DNA from: Gottfriedia sp049568075
GTDB lineage: Bacteria > Bacillota > Bacilli > Bacillales > Bacillaceae_G
Strand: one strand, 5' to 3'
DNA: 64,000 nucleotides
Assembly (NCBI GenBank): GCA_049568075.1
Contig: CP144911.1
In this document: one piece after another, positions 8,301 to 16,040 of the stretch
Layout of the letters: every line of letters starts with the position of its first letter
Numbering within the stretch: the first letter of the stretch is position 1
Notes under the pieces: generated by a model
The model's input: the letters and a program-made list of their open reading frames with translations, nothing else
Told to the model about the DNA's origin: nothing
The model's database searches: none
Position numbers and translations under genes: made by a program

Positions 8301-8897
8301 AAATTATCAGATGTTTACTACGGACTTGCTTTACAGTTACTAACCTATTTAGATATAGCTGTAGCAAATTCAACAACTTTACTTGGAAAACACGCGGACC
8401 CGGCTGGTATTCTTTATTTCCATGTTCAAAATCCGATTGTTAAAGTTAAAAATAATATCGAACTCGATGAAATTCAGGATGAGATCTTTAAAAAGTTTAA
8501 AATGAATGGATTACTTTTAGAAGATCGTGAAAGTAATACGTTAATGGATGAAGCCTTAATTCAAGACGGAAGCTCTTCAAAAATTGTGCCGATTAGGCTT
8601 AAGAAAACCGGAGAGTATATGGCGAAATATTCAAAAACGGTAAAGCCTGAACAATATCCAATGATGACAAATTATATAAAGCAAAAATTTACTGAAGCAG
8701 GTCAGCAAATATACAACGGTTTTGTAGAAGCAAATCCATATCAGCAAAAGGATAAAATACCCTGTACATATTGCTCGTACCAATCAGTATGTCAATTTGA
8801 TGCGAATGTAAAAGGAAATGAATATCGTGTTCTACCTCCTTTAGAAGATAGCGAAGCATTACAAAAAATGATCGAGGTGGTGAATAAAGATGAGTAA
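5391..8897 (+). CDS. addB: ATP-dependent helicase-nuclease AddAB, subunit B
   Basis: AddB, with AddA, forms the RecBCD-like enzyme that resects double-strand breaks and recognises Chi. The 1168-aa product begins with Walker A GRAGSGKT (8-15). The C-terminal nuclease domain shows LRILDYKST (about 958-966). Four cysteines fit the AddB iron-sulphur cluster: Cys802 (FHQCAYAHFARYGL), then Cys1125, Cys1128 and Cys1134 in CTYCSYQSVC. Length and cysteine spacing match B. subtilis AddB. Start ATG 5391 follows AGGAGGGGG. The stop overlaps the addA start by 8 bp, implying translational coupling. Confidence 0.97.
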   Translation: MSFQFILGRAGSGKTHHILNEITDRLKNETKNIIFIVPDQMTFQMEYELVKRQEKKAIINSQVFSFTRLAWKVLQETGGISRIHIGEIGISMILRKIIEEKKEDLKVFHHVADRQGFYKELTGLIAEFKGFQVSSDELSSVILQMEQDSSKDHIFIQQKINDIQIVFDAFNTYMKDKYLDSEDYLNLLIQELPKSDYIKDSIIYIDGYYDLAPQERNVVEELMRYCSEVNFSLTIDRQYDDFLPHELNLFYKPALLYQQINEIALNTMQTIEQPVICHHNFRNQSNDLKYFETNFDNRPVKPSFESDGIKIMSASNRRAEVNGIAKDIINKVRDQGYRYRDIAIFLRNGESYSHLISTIFHAYEIPIFIEEKRSMLTHPLFTFLQATFDIIQKNWRYESVFNAYKTELVYPFESNRDKNREQLELFENYCIAYGKQGKRWTIEEPWKYRKYRSTEGIDRGITTEELEFEALINSVRDLLVKPILTFQSNLKQAKNAREMCVALYEFVESLDISRKLQRLKDDAENRSNLIESKNHEQVWKGFIQLLDECVELIGEEKLSRKTFFEILQTGFQSLQFANVPASLDQVNIADFDHSRLQNVKCAYIIGVNEGVIPRKANEDGLLGDTAREFLQSFGVEVAPTSKHQLFVENFNIYTGINRASHELIISYPLASDDGKSLAPSSLIQRLKSIFPNIHQRFESGDLTFSSVEEQLTSITNFGTALTNLVSQLQVWSTRETETNMDLWWTLYNVLRENSDSKDKLYKVIGSVMYNNVAKDLGEDLSTELYGEELSGSVSRIELFHQCAYAHFARYGLKLQEREIYKFESFDMGQLFHSALTIIGENLLQTGKSWSSLTNSECDELAAKVVDEISPKFQREILLSTNRYMFLKKKMKDVIAKVSSILSQQEHAGKFVPVALEVPFGMGKQLNSYELPIDRKRRMVLNGRIDRIDKATSEKGDYLRILDYKSTKKELKLSDVYYGLALQLLTYLDIAVANSTTLLGKHADPAGILYFHVQNPIVKVKNNIELDEIQDEIFKKFKMNGLLLEDRESNTLMDEALIQDGSSSKIVPIRLKKTGEYMAKYSKTVKPEQYPMMTNYIKQKFTEAGQQIYNGFVEANPYQQKDKIPCTYCSYQSVCQFDANVKGNEYRVLPPLEDSEALQKMIEVVNKDE

Positions 8898-11800
8898 AGA
8901 AGAAAATAACGCAAGTAAAACAACATGGACAGTCGACCAACAAAAAGCGATTGATTTCGAAGGGACGGATATTCTTGTAGCAGCAGCTGCTGGTTCTGGT
9001 AAGACGGCTGTTCTTGTTGAACGAATTATTCAAAAAATCATTCGTAATGAAAATCCAATAAATGTTGATGAATTACTTGTTGTTACTTTTACAAAAGCAA
9101 GTGCCCAGGAAATGAAGGAAAGGATCGGGATTGCATTAGAGAAACAACTTGTAAATAATCCTGAATCTGATCATTTAAGGAAACAAGCTTCTTTGTTAAA
9201 TAAAGCTTCAATCTCTACTATTCACTCTTTTTGTACGGAAGTCATTCGATCAAATTACTATATGGTAGAATTAGATCCAAACTTCCGTACTGCAGAAGAA
9301 ATTGAGATTCAATTACTGATGGATGAAGTGTTAGAAGAGTTGATGGAGTCAGAATATAGTGATGAGTCTAATTTAGTCTTCTTTGATTTAGTTGATCGAT
9401 ATACTAGTGATCGAGATGATAATGATTTACCAAAATTAATATTAAAGCTATATCGTCATGCAATTTCTAATCCAAACCCAAGTGAGTTTTTAAATGCATT
9501 CATTCATCAATATAATGTAGTCGGTAAACCAGTTGATGAGATTCCTTTTATTCAAGAGCTTAAGAAATTTATTCAAGATGATCTGTTTGCTTGTATAAAC
9601 ACTTATAAACAAGCTCTGGATATAATAGAAAGTCCTGATGGTCCAATTAAGTATGCTGAAGTGTTTAAAGAGGAGTATGCTAATTTAGAATGTTTATTCC
9701 ATGCTTCAGAAAAATCATGGGAAGAAATTAATGTTGGTCTACAAAAAATAGTATTTAATCGATTGCCCACTATTAAAAAGACAGAGGGAGATCAACAGAA
9801 AAAGGAATTAGTAGCGAATTTCCGAAAAGACGTTAAAAAGGAGATTGATGATATAAGAGATAAGTATTTTAGTCGAAGTATTGACGTTCAATTAAGACAA
9901 ATAAGTGAATTAAAACCCCTAGTTGAAAAGTTAATTGAACTTGTTAATCGTTTCATCGTGTTATTTAAAGAAGCAAAATTAGAAAATGGAATTTTAGATT
10001 TCAATGATTTAGAACACTATGCACTTGAAATTTTAAAGGAAAAAGACGAAAAAGATTTATTAGTACCTTCATCGGTTGCAAGAGTTTATCAAGAAAAGTT
10101 TAACGAAGTGTTGGTAGATGAATACCAAGATACGAACTATGTACAAGAATCGATTTTAAGATTAATCACAAAAGGCACGGGAGCTTCTGGTAATCTTTTT
10201 ATGGTTGGAGATGTTAAGCAATCAATCTATCGCTTTCGATTAGCCGAACCACAGCTGTTTATAAATAAATACAATTTATATGAAAAAGAAAAAAATGAAA
10301 GAACTGGTTTAAGAATCGATCTTTCTAAAAACTTTAGAAGTAGAGCGGAAGTATTAGATGCTACCAATTTTATTTTTCAACAAATCATGGGAAGAGAAAT
10401 TGGTGGAATTGAGTATGATGAAGATGCGATGTTAAAGCTAGGTGCGAGCTATCCTGAATACTCAGACTCGGCTGCTGAATTAATCTTATTAACGAATTCG
10501 GATGAAGAAGAAAATGTGCCTGAGTATAGTGAACAAGAAGATGATGATCTTGTTGAAGAAAAGCTTGAACAAATTGAGGCAAGGTACGTAGCAAGAAGAA
10601 TAAAGGATTTAGTTGAAAGTGAATATTTAGTAACGGAAAAGACTGGAGAAATGAGACCAGTAAAATATAATGATATTGCTATTTTAGGCCGTTCATTATC
10701 GAATGCAGATTTGTATATCGAAGAATGCAAAGCGTTGGGTATACCGCTTTATGCTGAGAAATCAAAGGACTTATTTCAAACGATTGAAGTAGCCGTCTTT
10801 TTAAATTTATTAAAGCTAATCGATAATACGATTCAAGATATTCCACTTGCATCTGTCCTACGTTCTCCAATTGTAGGACTTTCGGAACCGGAATTAACGA
10901 TGATTAGACTTAATCATAAAAATGGATCCTTTTACGATGCATGTCAAGATTATCTAAATAATTATGAAAACCGCCATAAACAGCTTTCAATTAAATTAGT
11001 AAATTTCTTTGCACAAATAAAGGAATGGAAACGACTCGTTAAAAGGGAGACACTTTCAATCTTTATTTGGAAGGTATTAAAGGAATCTACATACTATGAC
11101 TTTGTTGGAGGCTTACCAGGAGGTAAACAAAGGCAAGCAAATTTAATTACGATATTTGATCGTGCTAAAGCTTTAGAAGAATCAAATTATAAAAGTCTAT
11201 TTCAGTTTTTAAGATTTTTAGATCGTATGCAAGAAAGAGAGGAAAAGCTAGATGAGGTTCGTATTTTAAGTGATCAAGAAAATGTCGTTCAAATGATGAC
11301 AATCCATAAAAGTAAGGGATTAGAGTTTCCAGTTGTGTTTGTCGTGAATACATCTAAGCAATTTAATATGCAGGATTTAAGGGCGAAATTCATTTTACAA
11401 AAGGAATTAGGTCTAGGTATGAATTTTGTACATCCTGCGTATCGTACGACTAATTCAACTCTTTTGAAGGAAACAATCAAGCGCAAGGAACATGAAGAGT
11501 TAATTTCCGAGGAGTTAAGAATTCTTTATGTTGCATTAACTCGTGCAAGAGAAAAACTTATTTTAGTAGGTAAAGTAAAAGATGCACAAAAAATGATTGA
11601 AAGTTGGAAGGAAGTTGAAAACCATAAAGAATGGCTACTGCCATTAAACGTTATTAGTGGTGCTAAAAGTTATCTTGATTGGATTGGTCCTTCGATCATT
11701 CGGCACGATTCTAGTAATGCAATTAGACTCGAAGATGATTTGTGGCATACAGAAAATGAAATTCAGTTTTATCCATGTCGCTGGAATTATTCAATTGTAG

Positions 11801-12630
11801 ATGCTTCTACAATTCAACCATTGGAAACTGAGGAATTAGAAAATAATAAAGTCGAAGTATTTCAAGCCTTTCAGTCAAAGGAACCGATTCAATTTAACAA
11901 TGATGAGCTTCATGAAAAACTAGAGAATCAATTAAACTGGCAATATCATCATAGACAATCAACGCTATATCGACCAAAACAATCTGTTACAGAATTAAAA
12001 AGGAAAATGCAAGAAGAAGATCCATATAGTCAACGTTTTACAGCGGCTAAAACGAAAGATTTCCCACTTGAAAGACCGAAGTTTATGTCAGAACAAAAAA
12101 TGAATTCAGCTGAAAAAGGAACTGCTACCCATGCTATTATGCAAAATCTAGATTATCAATTTGTTTCATCTCATGAAGACATCATTAATCAGATAAATAG
12201 TATGGTTTTAAAAGAATTAATTACCCAAGAGCAAGGGAAAGCTGTAAATAGCTTGGAAATTTTTGAATTCTGTCAATCACAGCTTGGTCAATTAGTGGCA
12301 AACTCTAATCAAAATCTGCGCGAAGTACCATTTAGTTATGGTGTTTCAACAAATGAAATTTATAAAGATTGGGTAGATGAAGAGGAAGTTGTATTAATCC
12401 AAGGGATTATTGATTTACTTTTAATTGATGGAGACGAGGTTATATTAATTGATTATAAAACCGATCGAACTGGTGCATTTGCAACAAGCGATGCCTTGAA
12501 GCAAGAAGCAATTAGAAGATATGGTGTTCAACTTGATCTTTATTCAAAGGCAATTGAAGCGGGTATGGATAAACTGGTTAAAGCTAAGTATCTATACTTT
12601 TTCGATGGTGGTCATATTGTAGAGTTATAG
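8890..12630 (+). CDS. addA: ATP-dependent helicase-nuclease AddAB, subunit A
   Basis: AddA is the UvrD-type 3'-5' helicase and second nuclease of AddAB. The 1246-aa product has Walker A AAAAGSGKT (31-39), the Q-motif region WTVDQQKAI just before it, the DEYQDT Walker B (about 414-419), the VGDVKQSIYRFR motif III, MTIHKSKGLEFPVVF (motif V) and ALTRAREKL (motif VI). The C-terminal nuclease box ILIDYKTDR lies near 1186-1194. Start ATG 8890 lies inside the end of addB with GAGGTGG upstream. A strong terminator follows, shared with gerPF on the other strand. Confidence 0.98.
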   Translation: MSKEENNASKTTWTVDQQKAIDFEGTDILVAAAAGSGKTAVLVERIIQKIIRNENPINVDELLVVTFTKASAQEMKERIGIALEKQLVNNPESDHLRKQASLLNKASISTIHSFCTEVIRSNYYMVELDPNFRTAEEIEIQLLMDEVLEELMESEYSDESNLVFFDLVDRYTSDRDDNDLPKLILKLYRHAISNPNPSEFLNAFIHQYNVVGKPVDEIPFIQELKKFIQDDLFACINTYKQALDIIESPDGPIKYAEVFKEEYANLECLFHASEKSWEEINVGLQKIVFNRLPTIKKTEGDQQKKELVANFRKDVKKEIDDIRDKYFSRSIDVQLRQISELKPLVEKLIELVNRFIVLFKEAKLENGILDFNDLEHYALEILKEKDEKDLLVPSSVARVYQEKFNEVLVDEYQDTNYVQESILRLITKGTGASGNLFMVGDVKQSIYRFRLAEPQLFINKYNLYEKEKNERTGLRIDLSKNFRSRAEVLDATNFIFQQIMGREIGGIEYDEDAMLKLGASYPEYSDSAAELILLTNSDEEENVPEYSEQEDDDLVEEKLEQIEARYVARRIKDLVESEYLVTEKTGEMRPVKYNDIAILGRSLSNADLYIEECKALGIPLYAEKSKDLFQTIEVAVFLNLLKLIDNTIQDIPLASVLRSPIVGLSEPELTMIRLNHKNGSFYDACQDYLNNYENRHKQLSIKLVNFFAQIKEWKRLVKRETLSIFIWKVLKESTYYDFVGGLPGGKQRQANLITIFDRAKALEESNYKSLFQFLRFLDRMQEREEKLDEVRILSDQENVVQMMTIHKSKGLEFPVVFVVNTSKQFNMQDLRAKFILQKELGLGMNFVHPAYRTTNSTLLKETIKRKEHEELISEELRILYVALTRAREKLILVGKVKDAQKMIESWKEVENHKEWLLPLNVISGAKSYLDWIGPSIIRHDSSNAIRLEDDLWHTENEIQFYPCRWNYSIVDASTIQPLETEELENNKVEVFQAFQSKEPIQFNNDELHEKLENQLNWQYHHRQSTLYRPKQSVTELKRKMQEEDPYSQRFTAAKTKDFPLERPKFMSEQKMNSAEKGTATHAIMQNLDYQFVSSHEDIINQINSMVLKELITQEQGKAVNSLEIFEFCQSQLGQLVANSNQNLREVPFSYGVSTNEIYKDWVDEEEVVLIQGIIDLLLIDGDEVILIDYKTDRTGAFATSDALKQEAIRRYGVQLDLYSKAIEAGMDKLVKAKYLYFFDGGHIVEL

Positions 12631-12660
12631 AAAAAAGCGATGCGGATGCATCGCTTTTTT
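12631..12660. terminator. Bidirectional terminator between addA and gerPF
   Basis: AAAAAAGCGATG-cggat-GCATCGCTTTTTT: a perfect 12-bp stem with A and T runs on both sides between two converging genes. Confidence 0.92.
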
Positions 12661-12665
12661 GTGTA

Positions 12666-12881
12666 TTATAGAGTGGCTACTTCATTTTGATCTACTAAAT
12701 CAGCATCTAAAGTATTGGTTGCACTTGCACCGTTAAATGCAACTGGTAGGAATCCAGTGTTACCTGAACCTGAACCGAAATATGATTTTGTTTGTGTTTT
12801 TGGTGAGATATTATTAAGATCTCCTGTATTTATATTTCCTTCATTGCTTGTTATGACAATTGCACCAAGAAATGTTGGCAT
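12666..12881 (-). CDS. gerPF: Spore germination protein GerPF
   Basis: GerP proteins are made in the mother cell and help germinants cross the spore coat. This 71-aa protein has the GerPA/GerPF family layout: MPTFLGAIVI..., central NTGDLNNISPKTQTKSYFGSGSGNTG and a C-terminal DLVDQNEV block. The paralogue at 14582 is GerPA. A ribosome site (AAAGGAGTA) precedes the ATG at 12881. It is the last gene of the operon, 16 bp after gerPE, and is followed by the bidirectional terminator. Confidence 0.92.
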   Translation of the reverse strand: MPTFLGAIVITSNEGNINTGDLNNISPKTQTKSYFGSGSGNTGFLPVAFNGASATNTLDADLVDQNEVATL

Positions 12882-12897
12882 GAAATATACTCCTTTC

Positions 12898-13548
12898 TTA
12901 ATCGTTTATTTTTGGTTCTGATGTTTCTTCTTTTCGCCTTGTTACTACAGGTACTGTAGGCACGGTTGGTACTACTGTGTGTACCGGAACTACAGGTGCT
13001 ACTGGTACTACAGTGTGTGGCGTTATTGCTGGCGAAACTGGTGTGGTAGGTTGAACAAGTACATCTGATTGATAAGGTTGCATAGTCTGTGTCATCATTG
13101 GCTGCATTAGTTGAGCAAAAGTAGGTTGAGCATGAATGCCTGGAGTTTGGTAATGGATTGTAGGTTCTGAGATAAAATGTCGTATTTGATGTACACGAGC
13201 TAACATTGTAGCACTATGAACGGAGCCAATTATGGAAGCGCTGGCTGAGCTTATACCATTATAATTAATCGAACCAACTTGGATTGTCGGGTTAAGATTT
13301 ACTCGATTTAACTTCACATTAGGAACATATGGAAGATGTTTTGGAATGACTTTAAAAAGTGGATATATTTCAAAAACATCTTTATTTGGAACAGCAAACA
13401 CATTTCCTTCTTCTTGAAGAGCGAGAGCATTTGACTCTGCATTGAGTGAAAATGCATCCCCAAACTGCAAAATGCTTGAAAATAGTACTGTATTTACATC
13501 ATATCTTTCTACAGCGGCTAAACGAAATCTTGGATCAATTTTAAACAT
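12898..13548 (-). CDS. gerPE: Spore germination protein GerPE with an extended C-terminal tail
   Basis: The N-terminal ~130 residues match GerPE in pattern: LAAVERYDVNTVLFSSILQFGD, SNALALQEEGN, EIYPLFKVIP, VNLNPTIQVGSINYNGISSASASIIGS and a closing HQIRHF. Known GerPE proteins end about there; this one continues to 216 aa with a Gln/Met/Pro segment and then a low-complexity Val/Pro/Thr run (VVPVAPVVPVHTVVPTVPTV) and a charged end. Its ATG overlaps the gerPD stop (TAATG), so the two are translationally coupled. The tail is unusual and could be a coat-anchoring or repeat-expansion segment. Confidence 0.9.
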   Translation of the reverse strand: MFKIDPRFRLAAVERYDVNTVLFSSILQFGDAFSLNAESNALALQEEGNVFAVPNKDVFEIYPLFKVIPKHLPYVPNVKLNRVNLNPTIQVGSINYNGISSASASIIGSVHSATMLARVHQIRHFISEPTIHYQTPGIHAQPTFAQLMQPMMTQTMQPYQSDVLVQPTTPVSPAITPHTVVPVAPVVPVHTVVPTVPTVPVVTRRKEETSEPKIND

Positions 13549-13724
13549 TAACTTACAGATAAAGGTACAAATGGTCCAATAATTAATGATTCTGGTGGTG
13601 TGTCAAATATAGAAGATAGTGAAATATTATGAGCATCTCCAATTATAAATAATGAAGATGATGAAATGGCTGTAAATTTTATTTCATCTACTTGTAAATT
13701 GCAATTTGTTACATTTAAATTCAT
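13548..13724 (-). CDS. gerPD: Spore germination protein GerPD
   Basis: A 58-aa gene easily missed because of its size. It reads MNLNVTNCNLQVDEIKF..., with the conserved SSSSLFIIGDAH and the GerPD hallmark IFDTPPESLIIGPFVPL near the C-terminus, almost identical to the B. subtilis GerPD ending. It is packed between gerPC (ATGA overlap at 13721-13724) and gerPE (TAATG overlap at 13546-13550), with a GGAGAATAAAGG ribosome site inside gerPC. Confidence 0.95.
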   Translation of the reverse strand: MNLNVTNCNLQVDEIKFTAISSSSLFIIGDAHNISLSSIFDTPPESLIIGPFVPLSVS

Positions 13725-14332
13725 CCTTTATTCTCCTTCCCAATATTATGCGGTAAGTTCTGTAAAAAGGCACTATAGGCAGTTCGAATATCATTTAACA
13801 TGTGTAAAACGACTTCTTCAGAATATCTTAGCGGATTATCAGCGAAGTTTGGTTTATTTTTATATAAATCAATATAGTAAGGAATCCTAATATCCATTTG
13901 ATTTCGGATATCATCGATCATCATTTGACGATAATAATCATCTACTGACACTCTAAGCTCTGTTTCTAATTGGAGAATGGTTTCTAGCGCTTCTTCCTTT
14001 AAATGGAAATGAATTCGATCTGCTATATATGATTTCAAGGCTTTCATATTATTGTCAGGTTTAATATCAATTTGTTGGTTTTCAACTGTTAAATCATCGA
14101 ATGTTGGGGCTTGAAGAGGATTCAGCCCAATTGTTAGCGTACCATTTAAATTTTCTACTTTTAATTGGTCAAATTTATATTCAATTTTATCTATTTTTGT
14201 CTCAGGTCTTTGAGAAAGTTCAATAACAGTAGCCTCAAGCTGAACTACTTTAGCTTTTAATTGTTCAATTATTTGGGACTGCTCATATAGTAATTGCTCA
14301 ATTTGAGTCTGTCTTAATTCTAGTTGATTCAT
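13721..14332 (-). CDS. gerPC: Spore germination protein GerPC
   Basis: A 203-aa protein whose N-terminal half is a coiled coil (about 1-45, heptad-like Leu/Gln/Glu pattern) followed by KIDKIEYKFDQLKVENLNGTLTIG and the GerPC-specific region ending in RIPYYIDLYKN. GerPC is the only large, coiled-coil member of the gerP operon. Start ATG 14332 follows GCGAGGGAA. The gene overlaps gerPD by 4 bp. Confidence 0.93.
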   Translation of the reverse strand: MNQLELRQTQIEQLLYEQSQIIEQLKAKVVQLEATVIELSQRPETKIDKIEYKFDQLKVENLNGTLTIGLNPLQAPTFDDLTVENQQIDIKPDNNMKALKSYIADRIHFHLKEEALETILQLETELRVSVDDYYRQMMIDDIRNQMDIRIPYYIDLYKNKPNFADNPLRYSEEVVLHMLNDIRTAYSAFLQNLPHNIGKENKG

Positions 14333-14370
14333 AGAATTCCCTCGCTTTCAATTTGCTACAGGAATAAAAT

Positions 14371-14568
14371 TTATGTTTCTTGCGAAGTTTGAACGATTTG
14401 ACCTGGTTCAGTAAGTGGTGGTGCTGGTTCTAAATAATCTCCAGTATTATTCGTTATCGTTCTTGCATTTATATGTCCTGTTGTACCAATTTGGAAAACA
14501 GATGAGTTTACAATCCCACCGGTTTTTAGCTGATTAATAATAATTGTTTGATGTATATATATATTCAA
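14371..14568 (-). CDS. gerPB: Spore germination protein GerPB
   Basis: A 65-aa protein starting at TTG 14568 (MNIYIHQTIIINQLK...), 7-8 nt after GGAGG. This start matches the N-terminus of known GerPB proteins (MN-YI-QTI-IN); the longer ATG frame from 14595 would include the ribosome site itself. Conserved features are the SSVFQIGTTGHI block and NTGDYLEPAP. It follows gerPA by 13 bp. Confidence 0.92.
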   Translation of the reverse strand: MNIYIHQTIIINQLKTGGIVNSSVFQIGTTGHINARTITNNTGDYLEPAPPLTEPGQIVQTSQET

Positions 14569-14581
14569 ACGACATCCTCCT

Positions 14582-14803
14582 TTACATGTTGCCAACCATT
14601 GGTTGATCTACTTGATCCTGATCATATACGGTCGACATACTTTTATTGTTATAAACTGTTACATTATCACCTGTATTAAACGAACCAGCACCGGCATACG
14701 TTTGAGCATTACTTTTAGGTATGATATTATATGCATCACCCACGTTAACTACAGCGCTACTACCGATACTGACGATATTTATTACTCCAACATAAGCAGG
14801 CAT
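14582..14803 (-). CDS. gerPA: Spore germination protein GerPA
   Basis: A 73-aa first gene of the gerP operon: MPAYVGVINIVSIGSS..., VNVGDAYNIIPKSNAQTYAG, GSFNTGD and a C-terminal VYDQDQVDQPMVGN block shared with the GerPA/GerPF family. Start ATG 14803 follows AAAGGGTG. A SigK-type promoter lies 34-61 bp upstream, as expected for a late mother-cell operon. Confidence 0.94.
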   Translation of the reverse strand: MPAYVGVINIVSIGSSAVVNVGDAYNIIPKSNAQTYAGAGSFNTGDNVTVYNNKSMSTVYDQDQVDQPMVGNM

Positions 14804-14836
14804 GACTGTACACCCTTTGTTCTTTTTATGATTATG

Positions 14837-14864
14837 TATTATATGGCCATTTAACCTAAAATGT
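14837..14864 (-). promoter_or_regulatory. SigK-type promoter of the gerP operon
   Basis: On the minus strand, AC (14864-14863), 17 bp, then CATATAATA (14845-14837) fits the SigK consensus AC-N16/17-CATANNNTA. The gerP operon is known to be SigK-dependent in B. subtilis and B. cereus. Confidence 0.75.
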
Positions 14865-14954
14865 GATTGTAGACTATGTATTGTTAAGAAGTATTAAATT
14901 TAATAATAGGAAGAAAAGAGGGAGGAGGGGGAAATTATACTATCGTATTCTATA

Positions 14955-15002
14955 ACAAAAAAAATACTAGCTGCAATTAGAATAATCTAATCGCAAGCTA
15001 GC
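14955..15002 (-). terminator. Terminator of yisI
   Basis: On the minus strand CTAGCTTGCGATTAGA pairs with TCTAATTGCAGCTAG (one bulge, one wobble) and a run of eight T residues follows, immediately after the yisI stop. Confidence 0.85.
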
Positions 15003-15004
15003 TA

Positions 15005-15169
15005 TTAGGCTCTCCTTTTAGAAGAGGTAAAAGTCGAGATCATATTCATTAGCCTGTCCAATTCCTGGCTACATAAAACTGTTTTCTTGTTTGTAAAGCC
15101 ATATCGTCCCGCATAATATACCATTCGGGCCCGTTTTTTCTCTATAACATGAAGCAGCAATTTAGTCAC
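15005..15169 (-). CDS. yisI: Spo0E-like aspartyl-phosphate phosphatase, YisI-like
   Basis: Spo0E-family proteins dephosphorylate Spo0A~P and delay sporulation. The ~54-aa frame reads HVIEKKRARMVYYAGRYG, then FTNKKTVLCSQELDRLMNMI; the SQELD motif (about 35-39) is the family signature. It lies between gerPA and yisL, exactly where B. subtilis yisI is. The start is uncertain: the family-length start would be GTG 15169 (or TTG 15172), but no good ribosome site precedes either, so translation may be weak or the gene decaying. A TATAAT -10 is present at 15225-15230 and a strong terminator follows. Confidence 0.8.
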   Translation of the reverse strand: MTKLLLHVIEKKRARMVYYAGRYGFTNKKTVLCSQELDRLMNMISTFTSSKRRA

Positions 15170-15384
15170 CAACTTTGTTCAAGAATAGGGAATTATGTCT
15201 AGGTCTCACGATGTATGTAATGCTATTATACAAAATCATTTTCATATGAGAAGACATTCGCTAAAAGAAGTGTAAAACTTACAAAATACTACAATATTCA
15301 TCTGCATTCCATGTTGGGATAGTGGAAATTGAAAGGTTTTTGTAGGATAAACTATACGGGGTGTCGAATTGTAAGGAGCTATAG

Positions 15385-15435
15385 ATGATATTGAATTTAT
15401 TTTCGACAGTAGATTACAATCCTAGATTAATATAA
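15385..15435 (+). CDS. Possible 16-aa peptide
   Basis: MILNLFSTVDYNPRLI with TAAGGAG 8 nt before the ATG, and a weak promoter (TTGAAA ~15328, TATACG ~15352) upstream. No family recognised and no terminator, so it may be chance. Confidence 0.2.
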   Translation: MILNLFSTVDYNPRLI

Positions 15436-15546
15436 TTTATGATTTTTAAAAATGAATATTAAGTCATGCTTTTTATATCGGTTAATGGGTATAAAATCAT
15501 AGCTTTTATTTTGAACAATTTGTGAATTTTTTAAAATCTTTTCCAT
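15427..15546 (-). CDS. Possible 39-aa small protein
   Basis: MEKILKNSQIVQNKSYDFIP... of basic character, with AGAGGAG 6 nt before the ATG at 15546 (another ATG lies at 15552). It occupies the place between yisI and yisL that holds yisK in B. subtilis but is unrelated. No family recognised. Confidence 0.3.
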   Translation of the reverse strand: MEKILKNSQIVQNKSYDFIPINRYKKHDLIFIFKNHKLY

Positions 15547-15624
15547 TTCCATCTCCTCTACATTTTTCCTTATTGGATCTCTTATGTTATGATTATTTAG
15601 AATATATATTTGGGAGGAAATGAA

Positions 15625-15999
15625 ATGATTCACTTACATATTACATCGTGGGTAATCGCTATTATTTTAGCTTTATTTGTTGGGCACGGATACAAAAATG
15701 GTTGGAATGTGAAAGTTGCCCATATGATTTTACGTCTTTTATACTTCGTTATTTTAGGAACTGGACTGTATTTATTTATTCATATTTCAAATAAAGAAAA
15801 TATGCCGTCTAATATGATGATGCTTTATAACGTAAAAATGACACTTGGTATTCTTATGTTAGGTGTGTTTGAATATTTCACAGTGTCTTCTAAGAAACAC
15901 CGTAAAATGGTTGTTCCTGCAACTATTTTTACTGTATTTATTTTAGCTTTATTATATTTAGGATTTAGATTACCACAAGGTTTTCACTTCTTTGCTTAA
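15625..15999 (+). CDS. yisL: YisL family membrane protein (DUF1516/UPF0344)
   Basis: A 124-aa protein with four membrane segments: MIHLHITSWVIAIILALFVG, MILRLLYFVILGTGLYLFI, VKMTLGILMLGVFEYFTVSSKK and a C-terminal helix ending GFRLPQGFHFF. The pattern is that of YisL/UPF0344; the function is unknown. ATG 15625 is chosen because GGGAGG precedes it by 7 nt; an upstream in-frame TTG at 15610 overlaps the ribosome site. Position next to yisN and yisI matches B. subtilis. Confidence 0.9.
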   Translation: MIHLHITSWVIAIILALFVGHGYKNGWNVKVAHMILRLLYFVILGTGLYLFIHISNKENMPSNMMMLYNVKMTLGILMLGVFEYFTVSSKKHRKMVVPATIFTVFILALLYLGFRLPQGFHFFA

Positions 16000-16000
16000 T

Positions 16001-16037
16001 AAAAAAACTGTCACAAATTACTTGTGACAGTTTTTTG
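16001..16037. terminator. Bidirectional terminator between yisL and yisN
   Basis: AAAAAACTGTCACAA-atta-CTTGTGACAGTTTTTT: long perfect stem with A and T runs between converging genes. Confidence 0.92.
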
Positions 16038-16040
16038 TAT

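Noticed and set aside
13666..13890. 74-codon plus-strand frame
   Set aside because: Antisense to gerPD and gerPC, which fit their families with coupled start/stop overlaps.
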